From assembly GCA_021767525.1 (NCBI GenBank), contig JAASTF010000152.1, positions 1 to 7,213 on the forward strand: a stretch of DNA of 7,213 bases. Reading direction: 5' to 3'. The notes below the pieces were generated by a model, which saw nothing but the letters and a program-made list of their open reading frames with translations, was not told the origin of the DNA and did no database searches. Source of the DNA: Paracoccaceae bacterium. Its GTDB lineage: Bacteria > Pseudomonadota > Alphaproteobacteria > Rhodobacterales > Rhodobacteraceae. Position numbers and translations under genes: made by a program. How positions within the stretch are numbered: the first letter of the stretch is position 1; the number at the start of each line of letters is the position of its first letter. Shown one piece after another: positions 1 through 5,594 of the stretch.

Positions 1-301
1 CAAGGCCGAGCTGGATCGCTTCTGCGACGCGATGCTGGCCATCCGTGACGAAATCCGCGCCATCGAAGAGGGCAGGATCGACCCCGAAAACAACCCGCTG
101 AAACACGCCCCCCACACGATGGAAGACCTGGTGCGCGACTGGGACCGCCCCTATAGCCGCGAACAGGGCTGTTTTCCGCCGGGCGCCTTCCGCGTCGACA
201 AGTACTGGCCGCCGGTCAACCGGGTCGACAACGCCTATGGCGACCGCCATCTGGTCTGCACCTGCCCGCCGATGAGCGAATACGCCGAGGCGGCGGAATA
301 G
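1..301 (+). CDS. gcvP: Glycine dehydrogenase (decarboxylating), P-protein of the glycine cleavage system, C-terminal end only
   Basis: This is the last 99 residues of a gene that begins outside the window; the frame is already open at base 2 and ends at a TAG at 299-301. The P-protein is a cytoplasmic pyridoxal-phosphate enzyme. It decarboxylates glycine and passes the aminomethyl group to the lipoyl arm of the H-protein. The visible part carries the conserved C-terminal signature of the family: a motif reading KYWPPVNRVDNAYGDRHLVC, followed by a short TCPPMSEY tail, closely like the end of E. coli GcvP. The PLP-binding lysine and the N-terminal half lie off the window. The gene is followed by a perfect 13-bp hairpin and faces the phosphatase gene tail to tail, so it is probably the last gene of its transcription unit, as gcvP commonly is in gcvTHP operons. 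Identification is firm from the C-terminal motif alone. Confidence 0.95.
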   Translation, partial: KAELDRFCDAMLAIRDEIRAIEEGRIDPENNPLKHAPHTMEDLVRDWDRPYSREQGCFPPGAFRVDKYWPPVNRVDNAYGDRHLVCTCPPMSEYAEAAE

Positions 302-307
302 CGCCAA

Positions 308-342
308 GCCCATCCCGCCCACCGCGACCGGGCGGGATGGGC
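308..342 (+). terminator. Hairpin terminator after gcvP
   Basis: A perfect 13-bp inverted repeat (308-320 pairs with 330-342, core CATCCCGCCC) closes a 9-base loop, starting 6 bases after the gcvP stop. It is not followed by a run of T, so it is either a weak intrinsic terminator or an mRNA 3'-end stabiliser. Position and stem quality make a 3'-end role likely. Confidence 0.65.
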
Positions 343-360
343 GGCGCACGGCGCCCCCGC

Positions 361-419
361 TTCCTCTCTCCAAAAATATCCTGGGGGGAGTCGCGCAGCG
401 ACGGGGGGCAAAGCCCCCC
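361..419. repeat. Rhodobacterales-type intergenic repeat with G-run hairpins
   Basis: Read on the minus strand, this stretch ends with a GGATATTTTTGGAGAGAGG segment. On the plus strand it continues with two short hairpins: GTCGC/GCGAC (390-394 with 398-402, loop GCA) and GGGGGGC/GCCCCCC (403-409 with 413-419, loop AAA). A second G6 run at 383-388 could compete for the same C6 run. From memory, this combination of an ATATTTTTGGA-like segment beside G-run/C-run hairpins recurs downstream of genes in Rhodobacteraceae genomes; I could not check that here. It lies between two convergent genes and may end transcripts from the phosphatase side. Confidence 0.5.
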
Positions 420-426
420 AACCCGG

Positions 427-449
427 TCGGACAGGCAGCGCCTGTCCGA
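427..449 (-). terminator. Hairpin just downstream of the phosphatase gene
   Basis: A perfect 10-bp stem (TCGGACAGGC at 427-436 with 440-449) encloses a 3-base loop and lies 11 bases past the phosphatase stop codon on the minus strand. No T-run follows directly on the minus strand. With the G-run hairpin at 403-419 it forms a two-hairpin 3' end for the minus-strand transcript. Confidence 0.5.
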
Positions 450-460
450 AACCAGATCGC

Positions 461-1324
461 TCAGCCCAAAAGCGGCTCCAACACCTCGGCCACCGCGTCC
501 CAAGTGGCCTCGTCGGCGGCGGTCAGCAGGTACCCCTCTTCGCGCGCGATGGTGTAATCCGCGCCATCCAGCATCTTCGCCACGCCGCCCGCGCGCTGGC
601 AGATCAGAACGCCCGCCGCATGGTCCCACGGGTTCAGCGTGCCCGACAGGATGAAATCCACATGCCCCAGCGCGGCCATGCGGTATTCATGCGCCGAGCA
701 GCGCAGCGCTCCGGTGCGGGCGAACTCGGTCAGCAGCGGGGCCAGCGTCTTTTGCGCGGGTTTAGGCATCAGCGACATGTGGGTATAGCCCGATAGCCGC
801 GAAATCGGCCCGCCGCCCGACATGGACAGCCGCGTTTCGCGGCCCGTTGCGCTGATATGGCGGGCGGGGCTGCCCTCGTCCGCGATCACGTAATCGTCGG
901 CCAGCGGGTCATAGATCAGCCCGAAGACCGGCCGGCCATAGCGCGTGGCCGCCAGGATCACGCCGAACACGCCCAGACCGTGGGCGAAATTCCACGTCCC
1001 GTCCACCGGATCGATGATAAAGGCCAGCTCCGCCTCGGCCGCCTTGGCGCGCAGGCCCGGGTTATCGACAGCGGCCTCTTCGCCGATGATGACGGCGCCG
1101 GGAAACATCCGCGCCAGCCCGCGGGCGATCATCGCCTCGGCGGCGGTGTCGGCCTCGGTCACGATGTCCTGGGGGCCGCTTTTGGTGGCGATCTGGGCTC
1201 CGCTCAACCGGCGAAAGCGCGGCAGGATCTCGGTGCGGGCAGCGCGGCGGATCAGGTTGATCAGGCTGGTCTGTTGCGCGGCGCTCAAGGGGCCGGTTAC
1301 GACGGCGGGCAGGTCTTGGGGCAT
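461..1324 (-). CDS. Inositol monophosphatase family protein (HisN/SuhB/CysQ-like)
   Basis: A 287-residue protein of the Mg2+-dependent inositol monophosphatase superfamily, whose members remove phosphate from inositol phosphate, histidinol phosphate or 3'-phosphoadenosine phosphate. The family motifs are in order: DIVTEAD at 53-59, GEE at 81-83, DPVDGTWNF at 105-113 and NPWDHAAG at 231-238. By comparison with human IMPase, the metal ligands should be E82, D105, D108 and D234, all present. The length is normal for the family (about 260-290). The open frame runs on upstream to 1840 inside dnaE2, but the ATG at 1324 is chosen because family similarity begins near it and an AGGAAAAGG ribosome site sits 9 bases upstream. 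There is no signal peptide, so it should be cytoplasmic. The substrate cannot be told from sequence: histidinol-phosphate phosphatase, inositol phosphatase and nucleotidase all remain possible. It is transcribed divergently from dnaE2 and ends in hairpins. Confidence 0.9.
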   Translation of the reverse strand: MPQDLPAVVTGPLSAAQQTSLINLIRRAARTEILPRFRRLSGAQIATKSGPQDIVTEADTAAEAMIARGLARMFPGAVIIGEEAAVDNPGLRAKAAEAELAFIIDPVDGTWNFAHGLGVFGVILAATRYGRPVFGLIYDPLADDYVIADEGSPARHISATGRETRLSMSGGGPISRLSGYTHMSLMPKPAQKTLAPLLTEFARTGALRCSAHEYRMAALGHVDFILSGTLNPWDHAAGVLICQRAGGVAKMLDGADYTIAREEGYLLTAADEATWDAVAEVLEPLLG

Positions 1325-1403
1325 GGGGATTCGCCTTTTCCTGGGGTCGCTATGGTGATGCCAGCCGGGGCGCGCGGATGCAACTTGGACGCGGCAAAAT
1401 CGG

Positions 1404-1434
1404 GACTCGAAAAAGAACAAAAGGTGAATATACT
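1404..1434 (+). promoter_or_regulatory. LexA-like operator overlapping the dnaE2 promoter -10
   Basis: GAAC at 1415-1418, seven bases, then GAAT at 1426-1429 matches 7 of 8 defined positions of the alphaproteobacterial LexA box (GAACN7GAAC, the reverse complement of GTTCN7GTTC). A much weaker third half-site, GACT at 1404-1407, lies at the same 11-bp step. The right half-site shares its last base with TATACT (1429-1434), a good sigma-70-like -10 hexamer; no convincing -35 was found. The site ends 17 bases before the dnaE2 start. dnaE2 is a classic SOS gene, so a LexA operator here fits known biology. The divergent phosphatase gene might also be affected. The remainder of the 1325-1445 gap shows nothing else I can support. 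Confidence 0.6.
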
Positions 1435-1445
1435 TGTAGGCTGCC

Positions 1446-4415
1446 ATGTTTGCCGAATTGTCCGCCACGTCGAATTTCACCTTTCTCACCGGGGCCTCGC
1501 ACCCCGAGGAGCTGATGATGCGTGCCATGACGCTGGGCCTGCCCGCTCTGGCGGTAGCGGATGAGAACAGCGTGGCCGGCATCGTGCGCGCCCACACCCG
1601 GGCGCGCGACCTGGCCCGCCAATTGCAAGAGCGCCGCGCGCACGAGGCCGCGCATGGCGTGATCGGCCCGGGCCAGCCCGGCCGCCCCGCGCAAACGCCC
1701 GACCTGCGCGCGCCCCGGCTGATCCCGGCGGCGGTGCTGGCCTTCGATTGCGGCACGCGGGCGACGGCGCTGCCGCGCGACCGGCAGGGCTGGGCCAACC
1801 TGTGCCGCCTGCTGACCATCGGCCGCCGCCGCGCGCCCAAGGGGCAGTGCCTGCTGCGCCTCGATGATCTGTGGGACAGGGCGGCGGGGCTAGAGCTGTT
1901 GCTGCACCCGCCACGGGCGCTGACGGATGCGGGCGGCGCGGGGGAATGGCTGCCACGGGCGGAACGGCTGGCGCGCCGCCTTGCCGGGCAAATGCACCTG
2001 CTGATGCATCCCTGTTACGACGGGCAGGATGGCCCCCGGCTGGCGGCGCAGGCGGCGCTGGCGCGGCGGCTGGGCCTGCCCACCGTCGCCTCGGCCCGGC
2101 CGCTGATGCATCACGGCAGCCGCCGGCAATTGGCCGATGTGCTGGCGGCCATCCGCCAGGGTGTGCGCGTCGATCAGCTGGGCCGCAGCGCGCTGGCCAA
2201 TGGCGAGCAGCGCCTGCGCTCGGATGCCGAGATGCGCCGCATCTTTGCCGGGCACGACAGGGCGGTGGACGCGGCGGGCGCGCTGGCGGCACGGCTGACC
2301 TTATCGCTCGATGAACTGCGCTATGAATACCCCTCCGAGGTCAGCGGGGACGAAACCCCCGACACCCGCCTGCGCCGCCTGGCCGAGGCGGGGCTGCGCT
2401 GGCGGTACCCGCAAGGCGCGCCCGACAAGGTGCGCGCCCTGCTGGAGCACGAGCTGACCCTGATCGCCAAGCTGCGCTATGCCCCTTATTTCCTGACCGT
2501 GCATGACGTGGTGGCCTTTGCCCGCTCGCGCGATATACTGTGCCAGGGGCGCGGGTCGGCGGCCAATTCGGTGGTGTGCTATTGCCTGGGCGTCACCTCG
2601 GTTTCCCCCGAGATCGGCACGATGGTGTTCGAACGTTTCGTGTCCGAGGCGCGGGACGAGCCGCCCGATATCGACGTGGATTTCGAACATGAACGCCGCG
2701 AAGAGGTAATCCAGCACATCTACGACACCTATGGCCGGCATCGCGCCGGGCTGTGCGCGACCGTCATCCATTACCGCGGCAAGCGTGCCATCCGCGAGGT
2801 GGGCAAGGCGATGGGCCTGGCGCAGGACACGATCAGCGCGCTCAGCTCGCAGCTCTGGGGGTTTTTCTCGACCAGCGGAACCGAACCCGCGCGCCTGCGC
2901 GAGCTGGGGCTTGACCCGTCCGACCCGCACCTGGCGCGCACCCTGCGCCTGATCGGTCAGATCATCGGCTTTCCCCGGCATCTGTCGCAGCATGTGGGCG
3001 GTTTCATCATCACCGAGGGGCGGCTTGATGAGCTGGTGCCCATCGAAAACGCCAGCATGGAGGATCGCACCGTCATCTGCTGGGACAAGGACGATATCGA
3101 CAGCCTTGGGATATTGAAGGTCGATGTTCTCAGCCTTGGTATGCTCACCTGCATCCGCAAGGCGTTTGACATGCTGGGCCAGCATCACGGGCTGGACTAC
3201 ACCCTCGCCACCCTGCCGCCCGAAGACCCCAAGGTGTATGACATGCTGTGCCGCGCCGACAGCGTGGGCGTGTTCCAGGTGGAAAGCCGCGCGCAGATGA
3301 ATTTCCTGCCGCGCATGAAACCGCGCTGTTTCTACGATCTGGTGATCGAGGTGGCGATCATCCGCCCCGGCCCGATCCAGGGCGACATGGTGCATCCCTA
3401 TATCCGCCGCCGCAATGGCGAGGAGCAGGTCGAGTTCCCGTCAGATGCCCTGGGCGAGGTGCTGGGCAAGACGCTGGGCGTGCCGCTGTTCCAGGAACAG
3501 GCGATGCAGATCGCCATCGTCGGCGCGGGCTTTACCCCCGACCAGGCCGACCGGCTGCGCCGCAGCCTTGCCACCTTCAAGAAACACGGCAATGTCAGCG
3601 AATTTCGCGGCCTGTTCCTGAAGGGCATGCGCGCCAATGGCTATGACGACGATTTCGCCGAGCGGTGCTTTTCCCAGATCGAGGGGTTCGGCTCTTACGG
3701 GTTTCCCGAAAGCCACGCCGCCTCTTTCGCGCTGCTGGTTTATGCAAGCGCCTGGATCAAGTGCCACCACCCGGGCATCTTTGCCTGCGCGTTGCTGAAC
3801 AGTCAGCCGATGGGGTTCTATGCGCCCGCCCAGATCGTGCGCGACGCGCGCGAGCATGGGGTGACGGTGCGGCCGGTCTGCATCAATGCCAGTTTCTGGG
3901 ACAACGTGATGGAGCCCGACGGGCAGGGCGGTCTGGCGCTGCGGCTGGGGTTCCGGCAGATCAAGGGCCTGTCCGAGGACGAGGGCAACTGGCTGGCTGC
4001 CGCGCGCGGCAATGGCTATCGCGGGGTGCAGGACGTGTGGCGCCGGGCCGGGGTGGCGCCCGCGATGCTGACCCGTCTGGCCGAGGCGGATGTGTTCGCG
4101 GGGCTGGGGCTGTCGCGGCGCGAGGCGCTGTGGCAGGCCAGCGCGATCCGCTCGGTCAAGCCGCTGCCGCTGTTCGAGGGCGATCTGGACGGCGAGGCGA
4201 TCGACGAGCCCGCCGCCCATCTGCCCGCGATGACCCTGGGCGAAGAGGTGGTCGAGGATTACGTGGCCACGCGGCTAAGCCTGCGGGCGCATCCGCTGGC
4301 GCTGCTGCGCGGGCTGCTGACACCGCCCGACGGCCGTCCGCCGGTGGCGGGGCCGGGGCGCACACGGGCGCCCGACCTGTCGCGTATCAGCTTTACCCGC
4401 GCCAATCCCGATTAA
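1446..4415 (+). CDS. dnaE2: Error-prone DNA polymerase DnaE2 (ImuC), lacking the usual C-terminal OB-fold region
   Basis: A 989-residue C-family DNA polymerase of the DnaE2/ImuC type, the polymerase for SOS-induced translesion synthesis and mutagenesis, which normally works with ImuA and ImuB. The start fits the family (FAELSATSNFTFLTGASHPE, residues 2-21), with a TAGG ribosome site 5 bases upstream. The order is: PHP domain (about 1-200), in which the first HxH metal motif of replicative DnaE is replaced by a TSNF segment as usual in DnaE2; a finger motif QGRGSAAN (367-374); catalytic aspartates in PPDIDVDF (406-413) and KVDVL (D560); then helix-hairpin-helix-like sequence from about 839. 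A PLPLF segment (906-910) resembles a beta-clamp motif, tentatively. Family members usually have about 1,080 or more residues and end with an OB-fold and an SRDFH-like tail. Here the protein ends about 30 residues after the conserved LRAHPLALL (946-954), and neither other plus-strand frame restores the missing part. No imuA or imuB lies in the window. Catalytic residues are intact, so it may still be active. Confidence 0.93.
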   Translation: MFAELSATSNFTFLTGASHPEELMMRAMTLGLPALAVADENSVAGIVRAHTRARDLARQLQERRAHEAAHGVIGPGQPGRPAQTPDLRAPRLIPAAVLAFDCGTRATALPRDRQGWANLCRLLTIGRRRAPKGQCLLRLDDLWDRAAGLELLLHPPRALTDAGGAGEWLPRAERLARRLAGQMHLLMHPCYDGQDGPRLAAQAALARRLGLPTVASARPLMHHGSRRQLADVLAAIRQGVRVDQLGRSALANGEQRLRSDAEMRRIFAGHDRAVDAAGALAARLTLSLDELRYEYPSEVSGDETPDTRLRRLAEAGLRWRYPQGAPDKVRALLEHELTLIAKLRYAPYFLTVHDVVAFARSRDILCQGRGSAANSVVCYCLGVTSVSPEIGTMVFERFVSEARDEPPDIDVDFEHERREEVIQHIYDTYGRHRAGLCATVIHYRGKRAIREVGKAMGLAQDTISALSSQLWGFFSTSGTEPARLRELGLDPSDPHLARTLRLIGQIIGFPRHLSQHVGGFIITEGRLDELVPIENASMEDRTVICWDKDDIDSLGILKVDVLSLGMLTCIRKAFDMLGQHHGLDYTLATLPPEDPKVYDMLCRADSVGVFQVESRAQMNFLPRMKPRCFYDLVIEVAIIRPGPIQGDMVHPYIRRRNGEEQVEFPSDALGEVLGKTLGVPLFQEQAMQIAIVGAGFTPDQADRLRRSLATFKKHGNVSEFRGLFLKGMRANGYDDDFAERCFSQIEGFGSYGFPESHAASFALLVYASAWIKCHHPGIFACALLNSQPMGFYAPAQIVRDAREHGVTVRPVCINASFWDNVMEPDGQGGLALRLGFRQIKGLSEDEGNWLAAARGNGYRGVQDVWRRAGVAPAMLTRLAEADVFAGLGLSRREALWQASAIRSVKPLPLFEGDLDGEAIDEPAAHLPAMTLGEEVVEDYVATRLSLRAHPLALLRGLLTPPDGRPPVAGPGRTRAPDLSRISFTRANPD

Positions 4416-5002
4416 CGCAGGCGGCGGGGGCAGGTGGCAAGCTGCGCATCATAGACAACGGCGCGTTCCGCCACCTCGCCCGAGATGCGCAAAAGCCAGC
4501 TTTTGGCGTTATAGCTGCCGCGGCTGAACCCGGTATGGCCCTCGTGATAGGCCAGATACTGGTTGCGCGCATCCGCCAGCGAGATGCCGTTGCGTTCGCG
4601 CGACAGGTTCATGTACCAGCCCATGAAATCGGTGGCGTCCTGGATCCGGTCGCGGCGGGCGCCCATGCGGCCCGTGGCGCGGCGATATTCATCCCAGGTG
4701 CCATCCAGCGCCTGCGCATAGCCATAGGCCGAGCTTTGCCGGCCCATCGGGATGACGCCCACGGCAAAGCGCAAGGGCGTGCGCGCGTTGCCGATAAACT
4801 TGCTTTCCTGGTAGATCGTGGCCATCTGCACCGCCACCGGCACGCCCCATTTCCGCTCGGCCGCCTTGAAGGCGCGGGCGTATTTCGGGCGCTGCGCCAG
4901 GATGGAACAGGCGTTGTCCAGGTTGCGCGGTGCCGAGAAATCGCCGCCCCCGCACGAGGCAAGGACCATCAGCAACACCAATACGCGAAGAGTTCTGCTC
5001 AT
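4412..5002 (-). CDS. Lytic transglycosylase lipoprotein (SLT domain)
   Basis: A 196-residue protein with a lipoprotein signal: positively charged start, hydrophobic run, then lipobox LASC with C17 as the lipidated residue. Glycine at +2 favours the outer membrane. The rest resembles the lysozyme-like SLT fold of lytic transglycosylases, which cleave peptidoglycan to 1,6-anhydro-muramic products. The conserved YQES segment (64-67) gives E66 as the probable catalytic acid. It is followed by a family-like SAYGYAQALDGTWDEY segment (91-106) and later YLAYHEGHTGFSRGSYNAK. Two cysteines (C32 and one near the C-terminus) could form a disulphide in the periplasm. The start is supported by the signal peptide and a GAGAGG ribosome site close upstream. 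It is convergent with dnaE2: its TAA shares bases with the dnaE2 TAA in a TTAA. Which peptidoglycan bond or process it serves cannot be told. Confidence 0.85.
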   Translation of the reverse strand: MSRTLRVLVLLMVLASCGGGDFSAPRNLDNACSILAQRPKYARAFKAAERKWGVPVAVQMATIYQESKFIGNARTPLRFAVGVIPMGRQSSAYGYAQALDGTWDEYRRATGRMGARRDRIQDATDFMGWYMNLSRERNGISLADARNQYLAYHEGHTGFSRGSYNAKSWLLRISGEVAERAVVYDAQLATCPRRLR

Positions 5003-5036
5003 CTGCCTCTCGCTTTGTTTTTATGTGTTTTGACTT

Positions 5037-5064
5037 AGTTTACAGAAAATCGCCGCCCTGTGAA
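5037..5064 (-). promoter_or_regulatory. Probable sigma-70-type promoter of the transglycosylase gene
   Basis: On the minus strand, TTCACA (5064-5059, 5 of 6 match to TTGACA) is separated by 16 bases from TAAACT (5042-5037, 4 of 6 match to TATAAT). Transcription would start near 5030, leaving a leader of roughly 28 bases. The stretch is unusually AT-rich for this window. This is a pattern match only. Confidence 0.4.
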
Positions 5065-5103
5065 ATCACAATCGCGCCGCGCCCGCCATCACAGAGTGTT
5101 TCC

Positions 5104-5132
5104 TTGATTTTCCAAGGCACAAAGCGCATCTT
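5104..5132 (+). promoter_or_regulatory. Possible heat-shock (RpoH) promoter of hspQ
   Basis: TTGATT (5104-5109, preceded by CC, giving CCTTGAT) is separated by 17 bases from CATCTT (5127-5132). This resembles the alphaproteobacterial sigma-32 pattern of a CTTG -35 and a C-rich/TAT -10. It would give a short leader of about 20 bases before the hspQ start. An RpoH promoter is what the known biology of hspQ predicts, but the -10 is a weak match. Confidence 0.4.
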
Positions 5133-5158
5133 AGTATGCTGAAACGATTGGGTGATGG

Positions 5159-5497
5159 ATGACAGACGACATGTTGAAGACGCAGGCGAAATACAACCTG
5201 GGCCAGGTGGTGCGGCACAAGCGCCATCCGTTCCGTGGTGTCGTCTTTGATGTCGATCCCAGTTTCAACAACACCGAGGAATGGTACCAGGCCATCCCCG
5301 AAGAGTTGCGCCCGCGCAAGGATCAGCCGTTTTACCACCTGCTGGCCGAGAACGAGACGAGCTATTACATCGCTTACGTGTCCGAGCAGAATCTGCTGCC
5401 CGACATGTCCGGCGAGCCGGTGGACCACCCCGATATTCCCGACCTGTTCGGACCGTTCGAGGACGGGCATTACCCGCTGCACTTTCAGCTGAATTGA
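5159..5497 (+). CDS. hspQ: Heat shock protein HspQ (YccV-like)
   Basis: A 112-residue small acidic protein of the HspQ/YccV family. In E. coli, HspQ is induced by heat, binds hemimethylated DNA in vitro and acts as a specificity enhancer of the Lon protease. The diagnostic parts are KYNLGQVVRHKRHPFRGVVF (11-30), DVDP (31-34), the PFYHLLAENE segment (57-66) and YVSEQNLLPD (73-82). The last 30 residues are acidic and proline-rich. The length is near the usual 100-110. Two in-frame starts are possible, ATG 5159 and ATG 5171 (MLKTQAKY). The family match begins just after the second, and neither has a strong ribosome site; GGGTG at 5150-5154 is the only G-rich stretch, so the start is uncertain by four codons. 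An out-of-frame ATG at 5155 opens only a short frame. The gene stands alone, with its own promoter candidate upstream and a double hairpin downstream. Confidence 0.92.
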   Translation: MTDDMLKTQAKYNLGQVVRHKRHPFRGVVFDVDPSFNNTEEWYQAIPEELRPRKDQPFYHLLAENETSYYIAYVSEQNLLPDMSGEPVDHPDIPDLFGPFEDGHYPLHFQLN

Positions 5498-5511
5498 AGC
5501 GCCGCGCCTTG

Positions 5512-5577
5512 GCGTAGGGTGGGCAGTTTGCCCACCTTCGCGGCGTGGGCGGTGGGCAAGGATTGCCCACCCTACGC
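5512..5577 (+). terminator. Nested double hairpin after hspQ (GGTGGGCA repeat element)
   Basis: Four copies of GGTGGGCA alternate in orientation. They can fold as two small hairpins (5518-5525 with 5529-5536, 8 bp; 5551-5559 with 5563-5571, 9 bp). Alternatively they can form one long structure: outer stem 5512-5525 with 5564-5577 (14 bp, perfect) and inner stem 5528-5536 with 5551-5559 (9 bp, perfect). The element begins 14 bases past the hspQ stop. There is no T-run. It probably ends or protects the hspQ transcript, and it has the look of a dispersed intergenic repeat element. Confidence 0.6.
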
Positions 5578-5594
5578 GGCGCGCGTTGCGTTAA

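Noticed and set aside
1385..1413. TTGGAC at 1385-1390 as the -35 of dnaE2
   Set aside because: It lies 38 bases from the TATACT -10, far beyond a workable spacer, and no -10-like hexamer is found 16-18 bases after it.
1325..1840. N-terminal extension of the phosphatase frame on the minus strand up to 1840
   Set aside because: The extension lies inside the dnaE2 coding region, is arginine/alanine-rich like other shadow frames here and has no family match; the ATG at 1324 has a ribosome site and fits the normal family length.
2301..3395. 364-residue minus-strand open frame opposite dnaE2
   Set aside because: It is a histidine-rich shadow of the dnaE2 codons, a common effect in GC-rich genes; the plus strand encodes a continuous and conserved polymerase.
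3665..5038. 457-residue plus-strand open frame running from dnaE2 through the transglycosylase gene
   Set aside because: It overlaps two well-supported genes in other frames and has only alanine/glycine/arginine-rich shadow sequence; it also does not supply the missing DnaE2 OB-fold.
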